Source: an uncultured Burkholderiales bacterium
Lineage (GTDB): Bacteria; Pseudomonadota; Gammaproteobacteria; Burkholderiales; Burkholderiaceae_C
Direction of reading: 5' to 3'
DNA: 14,812 nucleotides
Assembly (NCBI GenBank): GCA_903952885.1
Contig: CAJBHE010000031.1
Coordinates: 1-14,812, forward strand
The notes under the pieces are model-generated. The model searched no databases. It saw only the letters and a list, made by a program, of their open reading frames with translations, and was not told the DNA's origin. Shown here in pieces: positions 1-5,766 of the stretch; position 1 is the first letter of the stretch, and each line of letters starts with the position of its first letter. The position numbers were made by a program, and so were the translations under genes.

Positions 1-26
1 AGTGAGAGCAAAGGAGGACGGGTCAT
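1..26 (-). CDS. moeA: Start of a gene following mobB, probably moeA (molybdopterin molybdotransferase), 3' part outside the window
   Basis: Only the first eight codons and part of a ninth are visible, reading M-T-R-P-P-L-L-S. The ATG at 26-24 overlaps the mobB stop TGA at 25-23 in an ATGA junction, the same arrangement as elsewhere in this operon. MoeA inserts molybdenum into adenylylated molybdopterin in the cytoplasm. The name rests on the frequent placement of moeA after thrC/mobB in Comamonadaceae and on a start resembling MoeA proteins I recall, not on any domain. No clear ribosome binding site is seen, so translation is probably coupled to mobB. Another molybdenum-cofactor gene could equally begin here. 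Confidence 0.45.
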
Positions 27-553
27 AGCAAAGGTGAGTTGTATTCAAAACGGTCTTCGTTGGCCACCAGCCATTCGGTGATGGCATAGGGGTCGTTGAG
101 GTCGAGCACTGGGCGCTGCGTGGCCTCTGGCATGTCTTGCGGCGAATCGGTGGCGATGGCCACAACAAAGTCATCCTCGGGGTATCGCACGGGTTGCTCA
201 GACGCTTTGCGCCAGACTTCAACCTTGAGCAAATCGCTTTTTTTAAAGCCTTCAACCAAGACCCAATCCACACCGCCGTACACCTCAGCCAACAGGTGGT
301 GCACGGACAACTGAGCGGGCTGCTCAAACTGACGCTGCAAGACCAAGCGTTGGTTAGACGCCACCAGCACCTCAAACGCGCCCGCTTCACGGTGACGCCA
401 GCTGTCTTTGCCAGGCTTGTCAACGTCAAAGTTGTGATGCGCGTGTTTCACCACCGACACACGCAAACCTTTCATGCGCAAGCAACCAATCAATTGCTCC
501 ACCAACGTAGTTTTTCCCGAGCCAGAGTAGCCCGCAAAGGCAACGACCCTCAT
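23..553 (-). CDS. mobB: Molybdopterin-guanine dinucleotide biosynthesis adaptor protein MobB
   Basis: The 176-residue product matches the MobB family in length and motifs. MobB is a cytoplasmic GTP-binding P-loop protein that assists MobA in forming the guanine dinucleotide form of molybdenum cofactor; it is helpful rather than essential in E. coli. Visible motifs are a Walker A loop GYSGSGKT at residues 8-15, the family motif DKPGKDSWRHREAGA at about 45-59, and a hydrophobic strand ending in an acidic residue, DWVLVEGFK, at 96-104. I chose the ATG at 553 because it gives the usual MRVVAFAG start and overlaps the thrC stop as ATGA; a TTG four codons upstream is possible but unneeded. No good ribosome binding site precedes it, so coupling to thrC is likely. 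The stop overlaps the next start, probably moeA. Confidence 0.92.
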   Translation of the reverse strand: MRVVAFAGYSGSGKTTLVEQLIGCLRMKGLRVSVVKHAHHNFDVDKPGKDSWRHREAGAFEVLVASNQRLVLQRQFEQPAQLSVHHLLAEVYGGVDWVLVEGFKKSDLLKVEVWRKASEQPVRYPEDDFVVAIATDSPQDMPEATQRPVLDLNDPYAITEWLVANEDRFEYNSPLL

Positions 554-1983
554 GCGAGGTCGCAATATTGGGTGATGTAGGCTTTGATTTGCGCCACGTC
601 CGCCTTCATGACATGCACGCGCTTAGGAAGCGTCTCGATGCCTTCAAACTTCGCTGGGCAATGTGGCTGTTGGCCCAAGGCCTCCACGATGGTGGCCGCA
701 AATTTGATGGGCAATGCCGTTTCCAAAACGATCATGGGCACATCCGGTTTGACATGCTCACGCGCTACTTTTACACCGTCTGCGGTGTGGGTGTCGATCA
801 TTTCACCGAAGCGTTTGTAAACGTCTTGGATGGTGGACAAGCGATTCGTGTGTGTGCTTTTGCCGCTGGCAAAACCATAACGTGTTGCGGCATCTGCAAA
901 GTGTGAATTGCCGCTCAAGTCGAACTTGCCATTCTTAGAAATTTGCGCGCCAAACAAGTCTTTGGTCAACGCTGCATCGCGACCCAACAAATCAAACACA
1001 AAGCGCTCGAAGTTGCTGGCCTTTGAAATGTCCATTGACGGGCTCGATGTTTCGTGTGTGTCAGCGCTGCCGCGCACGCGATACACGCCGGTGCGGAAAA
1101 ACTCGTCCAACACATCATTTTCGTTGGTGGCAACCACCAAGGTGTCCACCGGCAAGCCCATCATGCGGGCCACATGCCCTGCACACACATTGCCAAAGTT
1201 GCCGCTAGGCACGGTGAAGCTCACCTTTTGGCTGTTGGCTGTGGTCGCTTGGAAATAGCCTGCGAAGTAGTACACCACTTGGGCCAACAAACGCGCCCAG
1301 TTGATGGAGTTGACCGTGCCAATTTTGTATTTAGTTTTGAAGTCCAAATCGTTGGACACCGCTTTGACCAAATCTTGGCAATCGTCGAACACGCCTTCGA
1401 TGGCAATGTTGTGGATGTTTTCATCCATCAAGCTGAACATTTGCGCTTGCTGAAAGGGGCTCATGCGGCCGTGTGGGCTGGTCATGAACACGCGCACACC
1501 TTTTTTGCCACGCATGGCGTATTCGGCCGCGCTGCCCGTGTCGCCACTGGTCGCACCAAAAATATTCAGCTCTTCGCCACGGCGCGCCAACTCGTATTCA
1601 AACAAGTTGCCCAGCAGTTGCATGGCCATGTCTTTGAACGCGAGCGTGGGGCCATTGGACAAAGCCTCGACCCACAAGCCGTCTTCCAACTTACGCACAG
1701 GCACGATGGCCTCAGTGCCGTAGACCTCTTGGGTGTAGGTCTTGGCGCACAAGACTTTCAAGTCAGCCGCAGGAATGTCGTCGATGTAGAGCGACAGCAC
1801 TTCAAACGCCAAGGCTGCATAGCCTTGTGTGTTAAGTGTGTTGCGCAAATGCGTGAGCGCTGCATCGTCCACCTGCGGGTAATGCTCAGGCAAATACAAA
1901 CCACCATCGGGGGCCAAGCCCTCGAGGAGGATTTCACAAAAACGCTTGCGCTCGGCGTGGCCGCGCGTAGACAAATACAGCAT
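550..1983 (-). CDS. thrC: Threonine synthase
   Basis: The 477-residue product is a PLP-dependent threonine synthase of the long bacterial type, about 470-480 residues. It converts O-phosphohomoserine to threonine and phosphate, the last step of threonine synthesis. The N-terminal family signature LSTRG is at residues 4-8. The PLP-binding lysine is K117 in GPTLAFKDMA (111-120), and the glycine-rich cofactor phosphate loop is SGNFGN at 260-265. GATSGDTGSAA at 143-153 is also typical. The ATG at 1983 overlaps the hom stop by one base (TGATG) and is preceded by an AAGAAGAG purine stretch. An in-frame extension of 33 codons into hom exists but is non-homologous and was discarded. All active-site motifs I checked are intact. 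Confidence 0.97.
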   Translation of the reverse strand: MLYLSTRGHAERKRFCEILLEGLAPDGGLYLPEHYPQVDDAALTHLRNTLNTQGYAALAFEVLSLYIDDIPAADLKVLCAKTYTQEVYGTEAIVPVRKLEDGLWVEALSNGPTLAFKDMAMQLLGNLFEYELARRGEELNIFGATSGDTGSAAEYAMRGKKGVRVFMTSPHGRMSPFQQAQMFSLMDENIHNIAIEGVFDDCQDLVKAVSNDLDFKTKYKIGTVNSINWARLLAQVVYYFAGYFQATTANSQKVSFTVPSGNFGNVCAGHVARMMGLPVDTLVVATNENDVLDEFFRTGVYRVRGSADTHETSSPSMDISKASNFERFVFDLLGRDAALTKDLFGAQISKNGKFDLSGNSHFADAATRYGFASGKSTHTNRLSTIQDVYKRFGEMIDTHTADGVKVAREHVKPDVPMIVLETALPIKFAATIVEALGQQPHCPAKFEGIETLPKRVHVMKADVAQIKAYITQYCDLA

Positions 1984-3293
1984 CAGTTCAACTCTTCTTT
2001 GCGGATGCGGGTGATCGGGGCCAAAACGGTGCTGAGTTGTTGCATCTCTGCGATGGCTTCGTTCATCTTGGATTCCACACAATCGTGGGTCAAGATGATG
2101 AGGTCGGTGTGGCTCTCGCCCTCACCGGCTTCGCGCTGCAACACAGCATCAATGCTGATGTCAGCGTTGGCCAAAATGCCGGTGACTTTGGCGAGCACGC
2201 CCGCTTGATCGGCCACACGCAAACGCAGGTAGTAGCTGGTGACCACTTGGACCATGGGCAGAATCGGCAAGCTGCTCATCGCATCCGGCTGGAACGCCAA
2301 ATGCGGCACGCGGTTCAATGGATCTGCGGTGTGCAAACGTGTGATGTCGACCAAGTCGGCAATCACAGCGCTGGCTGTGGGCTCGCTGCCCGCACCTTTC
2401 CCGTAATACAGCGTAGTACCCACGGCATCAGCGTTCACCATCACGGCGTTCATCGCGCCTTCCACGTTGGCGATCAAGCGCTTGGCTGGCACCAAGCAGG
2501 GATGCACACGCAATTCAATGCCGGTTGGCGTGCGCTTGGAAATACCCAAGAGCTTGATGCGATAGCCGAGTTGTTCGGCGTATTTAATGTCTTGCGCTTC
2601 GAGCTTGGTAATGCCTTCCACATAGGCCTTGTCAAACTGCACCGGCACGCCAAACGCAATGGCCGACATGAGGGTGACTTTGTGTGCGGCATCCACCCCT
2701 TCGATGTCGAAAGTAGGGTCTGCTTCGGCGTAGCCTAAAGCTTGCGCTTGTTTGAGCACGTCGCCAAAAGTCAAACCTTTGTCGCGCATCTCAGACAAGA
2801 TGAAGTTGGTGGTGCCATTGATGATGCCAGCCAGCCACTGAATGCGGTTGGCCGTCAGACCTTCACGTAAAGCTTTGATGATTGGGATTCCGCCAGCAAC
2901 CGCAGCCTCAAACGCGACCATCACGCCTTTTTTGTGGGCCGCTGCAAAAATTTCTGTTCCGTGCACAGCGAGCAACGCTTTGTTGGCCGTAACCACGTGC
3001 TTGCCTGCTTCTATGGCTTCGAGCACCAATTGTTTGGCAATGCCGTAACCGCCAATCAGCTCGACCACGATGTCAATGTCGGGGTTGGCAATGATTTTGC
3101 GCGCATCGTCCACCACTTGCACATTCGCGCCCACGATGCTTTTGGCACGCGCCACATCGAGGTCCGCCACCATAGTGACTTGAATGCCACGACCCGCGCG
3201 ACGTTGGATTTCTTCTTGGTTACGTTTAAGCACTTCGAAAGTGCCACTGCCCACAGTGCCAATGCCTAACAGTCCTACTTGAATCGGTTTCAT
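1983..3293 (-). CDS. hom: Homoserine dehydrogenase (monofunctional, with C-terminal ACT domain)
   Basis: The 436-residue product reduces aspartate semialdehyde to homoserine with NAD(P)H, at the branch point to threonine and methionine. The N-terminal Rossmann fold shows GIGTVG at residues 10-15. TANK at 102-105 supplies the conserved lysine of the nucleotide/substrate site. INGTTNFIL (158-166) and EADPTFDIEGVDAAHK (190-205), with catalytic K205, form the homoserine dehydrogenase core. From about 354 to 420 there is an ACT domain, YYLRLRVADQAGVLAKVTGI and onward, the usual place for threonine feedback inhibition. The protein is not fused to aspartokinase, unlike E. coli ThrA. The ATG at 3293 overlaps the alaA stop as ATGA, and its ribosome binding site is weak (AGAAAAG), consistent with coupling. 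Confidence 0.97.
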   Translation of the reverse strand: MKPIQVGLLGIGTVGSGTFEVLKRNQEEIQRRAGRGIQVTMVADLDVARAKSIVGANVQVVDDARKIIANPDIDIVVELIGGYGIAKQLVLEAIEAGKHVVTANKALLAVHGTEIFAAAHKKGVMVAFEAAVAGGIPIIKALREGLTANRIQWLAGIINGTTNFILSEMRDKGLTFGDVLKQAQALGYAEADPTFDIEGVDAAHKVTLMSAIAFGVPVQFDKAYVEGITKLEAQDIKYAEQLGYRIKLLGISKRTPTGIELRVHPCLVPAKRLIANVEGAMNAVMVNADAVGTTLYYGKGAGSEPTASAVIADLVDITRLHTADPLNRVPHLAFQPDAMSSLPILPMVQVVTSYYLRLRVADQAGVLAKVTGILANADISIDAVLQREAGEGESHTDLIILTHDCVESKMNEAIAEMQQLSTVLAPITRIRKEELN

Positions 3294-4513
3294 ACTTTTC
3301 TATTTCGATAGTTTTCTAAGAATTTTTCGATGCGCGAGATGGCTTCACGTAAATCATCTTCGTGAGGCAAGAACACGATGCGGAAATGGTCTGTGCTCTT
3401 CCAGTTAAAGCCTGTGCCTTGCACCAACATCACCTTGGTTTCTTGGAGCAACTCCAGGAAAAACTGTTGGTCGTCTTGGATGAGGTACACCTTGGGGTCC
3501 AAGCGCGGGAACATGTAAAGCGCGGCTTGCGGCTTCACACACGTCACACCGGGAATGGCGGTGATCAGTTCATAGGCCAAGTCGCGTTGCTTGCGCAAAC
3601 GACCGCCCTCGCCTACCAAATCGTTGATGCTTTGGTAGCCGCCCAAAGCGGTTTGAATCGCCCACTGGCCCGGTACATTGGCGCACAGACGCATGTTCGA
3701 GAGCATGTTGAGGCCCTCGATGTAGTCAGCCGCAGGTTTTTTGTCGCCCGACACCACCAACCAACCCGCGCGATAGCCGCACGAACGGTAGCTTTTAGAC
3801 AACGAGTTGAAGGTGAGCGTCAACACATCGTCACTCAAGCTGGCCATGGGTGTGTGTTTGACACCGTCGTACAAGACCTTGTCATACACCTCGTCAGCGA
3901 AGATCACCAAGCCATGCTTGCGAGCGAGTTCAACGATTTGCAATAGCAATTCGTTTGAGTACAAAGCACCGGTGGGGTTATTGGGGTTGATGACCACAAT
4001 GCCCTTGGTGTTCTTGGTGATCTTGGCACGAATGTCTTCGATGTCAGGCATCCAACCATTCGACTCATCACAGACATAGTGCACAGGCGTGCCACCAGAC
4101 AAGCTGACTGCCGCGGTCCACAGCGGATAGTCAGGCGCAGGCAACAACAACTCGTCGCCGTTGTTGAGCAAGCCATTGGTGGCCATGACGATGAGTTCAC
4201 TTGCGCCGTTACCCAAGTAAATGTCATCCAGCGTAACGCCCTTGATGCCCTGCTTTTGCGTCTCGTGCATCACCGCTTTGCGGGCGCCAAAAATGCCTTT
4301 GCTGTCCGAGTAGCCCGCCGAGGTGGGCAAGTTGCGGATCATGTCTTGCTGAATTTCTTCAGGCGCATCAAAACCAAACACGGCCAAGTTGCCGATATTG
4401 AGTTTGATGATCTTGTGGCCCTCCTCCTCCATTTGACGCGCTCGATCCATGATGGGACCGCGAATGTCATAACAGACGTTGGACAGCTTGTTGGATTTTT
4501 GGATCTGCTTCAA
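3290..4513 (-). CDS. alaA: Alanine transaminase AlaA (pyridoxal phosphate-dependent class I/II aminotransferase)
   Basis: The 407-residue product matches E. coli AlaA (YfbQ, about 405 residues) from end to end as I recall that sequence. It transfers the amino group of glutamate to pyruvate to make alanine. PLP-binding features are NPNNPTG at 176-182, D207 and Y210 in FADEVYD, and the Schiff-base lysine K240 in SLSKSYRSCGYRAGW. A carboxylate-binding arginine lies in HFRIVFLP near the C-terminus. The start is a TTG at 4513-4511. It gives an N-terminus collinear with E. coli AlaA and has a strong GGAGGG ribosome binding site at 4522-4517. This is the first gene of the alaA-hom-thrC-mobB operon. 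The N-terminal loop reads GNLAVFGF where E. coli has GNPAPFGF. Confidence 0.94.
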   Translation of the reverse strand: MKQIQKSNKLSNVCYDIRGPIMDRARQMEEEGHKIIKLNIGNLAVFGFDAPEEIQQDMIRNLPTSAGYSDSKGIFGARKAVMHETQKQGIKGVTLDDIYLGNGASELIVMATNGLLNNGDELLLPAPDYPLWTAAVSLSGGTPVHYVCDESNGWMPDIEDIRAKITKNTKGIVVINPNNPTGALYSNELLLQIVELARKHGLVIFADEVYDKVLYDGVKHTPMASLSDDVLTLTFNSLSKSYRSCGYRAGWLVVSGDKKPAADYIEGLNMLSNMRLCANVPGQWAIQTALGGYQSINDLVGEGGRLRKQRDLAYELITAIPGVTCVKPQAALYMFPRLDPKVYLIQDDQQFFLELLQETKVMLVQGTGFNWKSTDHFRIVFLPHEDDLREAISRIEKFLENYRNRKV

Positions 4514-4516
4514 AGT

Positions 4517-4527
4517 CCCTCCGAGGG
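4517..4527. repeat. Short inverted repeat overlapping the alaA ribosome binding site
   Basis: The 11-base perfect palindrome CCCTC-C-GAGGG has 5-bp arms. Its centre lies 9 bases upstream of the alaA TTG, and it includes the GGAGGG Shine-Dalgarno of alaA. A one-base loop cannot form a hairpin, so any role would be as a protein-binding site in DNA. It may simply reflect the Shine-Dalgarno sequence next to a chance complement. Confidence 0.3.
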
Positions 4528-4547
4528 CTCTTTTACGGGGTGAAACC

Positions 4548-4553
4548 TATAAT
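4548..4553 (+). promoter_or_regulatory. Consensus -10 element (TATAAT) for the Mth938-domain gene
   Basis: A perfect TATAAT lies in the 64-base gap between divergent alaA and the gene starting at 4578. Transcription starting near 4559-4560 would leave a leader of about 18 bases. I see no good -35 hexamer at 16-18 bp upstream (the 17-bp position reads GGGCTC), so the -35 contact would be weak or factor-assisted. Confidence 0.5.
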
Positions 4554-4577
4554 TTGACCACAGATCTCAAGGCATTT

Positions 4578-4964
4578 ATGAAATTACAACCCGATCGCAT
4601 CGAGACCCAGTCCGTCACCGCCTATGGCTCTGGATGGATCGCTATACAAGGCGAAAAAATCACACACAGCGTGTTGATTACCTCCGACGGGCTGCGCCTC
4701 GATTGGTATTGTCAAAGTTTTGATGATTTAGGAACTGAACACTTCGCGCAGCTCGCTGAGTTGGATGTGGAACTGGTCATTTTTGGCAGTGGTGAACGCC
4801 ACCGTTTTCCAAAACCTGAATGGCAAGCCGGCTTGATGAAACGCCGTATAGGCCTTGAAACCATGGACACACAAGCTGCCTGCCGAACTTACAACATTTT
4901 GGCGGGCGAAGGGCGCAAGGTGGCTGCTGCACTTCTCATCGAAACCTCTGCAAGTAATAAATAA
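4578..4964 (+). CDS. Mth938-like domain-containing protein (DUF498 family)
   Basis: The 128-residue product is a single-domain protein of the Mth938/DUF498 family, which includes the mitochondrial complex I assembly factor NDUFAF3. The bacterial role is not established. Family features are VLITSDGLRLDW at residues 32-43, LVIFGSGERHRFP at 66-78 and a C-terminal ACRTYNILAGEGRKVAAALL at 101-120. No signal peptide or membrane segment is seen, so it is probably cytoplasmic. The ATG at 4578 is preceded by AAGG five bases upstream and gives the expected domain start. An upstream in-frame extension would run into the alaA start and was rejected. The gene is divergent from alaA. No clear terminator separates it from bcp, so some co-transcription with bcp is possible. 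Confidence 0.88.
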   Translation: MKLQPDRIETQSVTAYGSGWIAIQGEKITHSVLITSDGLRLDWYCQSFDDLGTEHFAQLAELDVELVIFGSGERHRFPKPEWQAGLMKRRIGLETMDTQAACRTYNILAGEGRKVAAALLIETSASNK

Positions 4965-5027
4965 GCACACGCTTCCCTTTACGTTTGATTGATGCACTAA
5001 CCGATCTTAAAGGTAAGGTTTCTAAGT

Positions 5028-5033
5028 TAAAAT
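5028..5033 (+). promoter_or_regulatory. Candidate -10 element for bcp
   Basis: TAAAAT lies 81 bases upstream of the bcp ATG. The best -35-like hexamer, CTTAAA at 5006-5011, matches TTGACA at only three of six positions. If this promoter is used, transcription would begin near 5040-5042, so the inverted repeat at 5042-5083 would lie at the extreme 5' end of the mRNA. Confidence 0.35.
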
Positions 5034-5041
5034 AACTGGTT

Positions 5042-5083
5042 GCCGGAAGGAGGCTGTCTCGACAGTCGCCTCCTTGATCCGGC
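5042..5083 (+). promoter_or_regulatory. Structured leader (long bulged hairpin) upstream of bcp
   Basis: Three nested arms pair perfectly. GCCGG (5042-5046) pairs with CCGGC (5079-5083), AAGGAGG (5047-5053) with CCTCCTT (5069-5075), and CTGT (5054-5057) with ACAG (5062-5065) around a CTCG loop. That gives 16 base pairs, interrupted only by three-base bulges TCG (5066-5068) and GAT (5076-5078) on the 3' side. No U-tract follows, so it is not a canonical terminator of the upstream gene. The loop-side GACAGT (5061-5066) is also perfectly complementary to ACTGTC at 5091-5096, offering an alternative fold. The pairing is seen in the sequence; regulation of bcp is inference. It could instead be a dispersed intergenic repeat. 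Confidence 0.6.
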
Positions 5084-5113
5084 CGTTTGAACTGTCACAC
5101 CTGATTGAGCGCT

Positions 5114-5602
5114 ATGGCAATTGTTGTCAACAAACCCCTCCCCGAATTTGAAGCCAACGCAACAGGTGGCATCAAGGTTAGCAATACCTCTCACAACGGC
5201 AAGGTCATGGTTTTGTACTTTTACCCCAAGGACAACACGCCAGGCTGTACCACAGAGGCCATGCAGTTTCGTGACAAGTACAAAGACTTTGTGAAAGCTG
5301 GCGCCATGGTGTTTGGCGTGTCACGTGACAACATGAAGTCACACGACGAGTTCAAAACCAAACTCGAATTGCCCTTTGAGCTGATTGCTGACACTGAAGA
5401 AAAAATGTGTCATATGTTTGGCGTAGTGAAAAATAAAATCATGTATGGCAAGAAAGTCAAAGGCATTGAGCGCAGCACTTTTCTGGTGGGCGCAGACGGC
5501 CTTTTGAAAGAAGAATGGCGCGGCCTAAAGGTTCCAGGCCACGTAGACGAAGTTCTCAAAGCGGTCAAAGCCTTAAAGAAAGCCACAGCAGCGACCGCCT
5601 AA
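5114..5602 (+). CDS. bcp: Thioredoxin-dependent thiol peroxidase, Bcp/PrxQ family peroxiredoxin
   Basis: The 162-residue product is a PrxQ/Bcp peroxiredoxin, reducing hydrogen peroxide and organic hydroperoxides in the cytoplasm with thioredoxin as usual donor. The active site is YPKDNTPGCTTEA at residues 37-49, with peroxidatic Cys45 and the conserved proline and threonine. The conserved arginine is R120 in ERSTFLVG. Position 50, where E. coli Bcp has its resolving cysteine, is Met. The only other cysteine is Cys99 in KMCHMFGV, so this is either a one-Cys enzyme or uses another resolving partner. The ATG at 5114 is preferred; TTG at 5105 gives three more residues but has no ribosome binding site. 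A weak TGAG lies just before the ATG. A structured leader precedes the gene and an intrinsic terminator follows it. Confidence 0.94.
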   Translation: MAIVVNKPLPEFEANATGGIKVSNTSHNGKVMVLYFYPKDNTPGCTTEAMQFRDKYKDFVKAGAMVFGVSRDNMKSHDEFKTKLELPFELIADTEEKMCHMFGVVKNKIMYGKKVKGIERSTFLVGADGLLKEEWRGLKVPGHVDEVLKAVKALKKATAATA

Positions 5603-5676
5603 AACCTTACAAACATGTCACAGAGCTCGGTTATAGTGATTTCATGATTTTGACAGAAGCGAACGCGTTTCCAACC

Positions 5677-5711
5677 AAAAGCCGCCCTGGCCTCCAGGCG
5701 GCTTTTTCGCT
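5677..5711 (+). terminator. Rho-independent terminator of bcp
   Basis: AAAAGCCGCC (5677-5686) pairs perfectly with GGCGGCTTTT (5697-5706). The stem continues as TGG/CCA around a short CCT loop with one bulged C, and a T-run follows from 5703. The T-rich region goes on to 5715. It lies 75 bases after the bcp stop and separates bcp from phoH. Confidence 0.9.
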
Positions 5712-5766
5712 TTTTGAGCCCGATTTTCAGTTTCTTCTTTGCGTTTTAACTCTTTAAGTTTCATCT

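Noticed and set aside
1054..2208. Long open frame on the plus strand opposite thrC and hom
   Set aside because: It is antisense to two intact, clearly conserved genes. Its His/Val/Gln-rich composition is typical of a codon-bias shadow, and it has no recognisable domain.
4497..4577. Threonine attenuator or leader peptide for the alaA-hom-thrC operon
   Set aside because: The gap is only 64 bases. No Thr/Ile-rich small frame and no terminator/antiterminator pair is present.
5042..5083. Terminator of the Mth938-domain gene
   Set aside because: The stem is strong but the downstream sequence is CGTTTGAACTG with no T-run, and bulges interrupt the 3' arm. A leader element is a better description.
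5650..5655. Perfect TTGACA (-35-like) after bcp
   Set aside because: No -10 hexamer lies 15-19 bp downstream, and the bcp terminator stem occupies that place.
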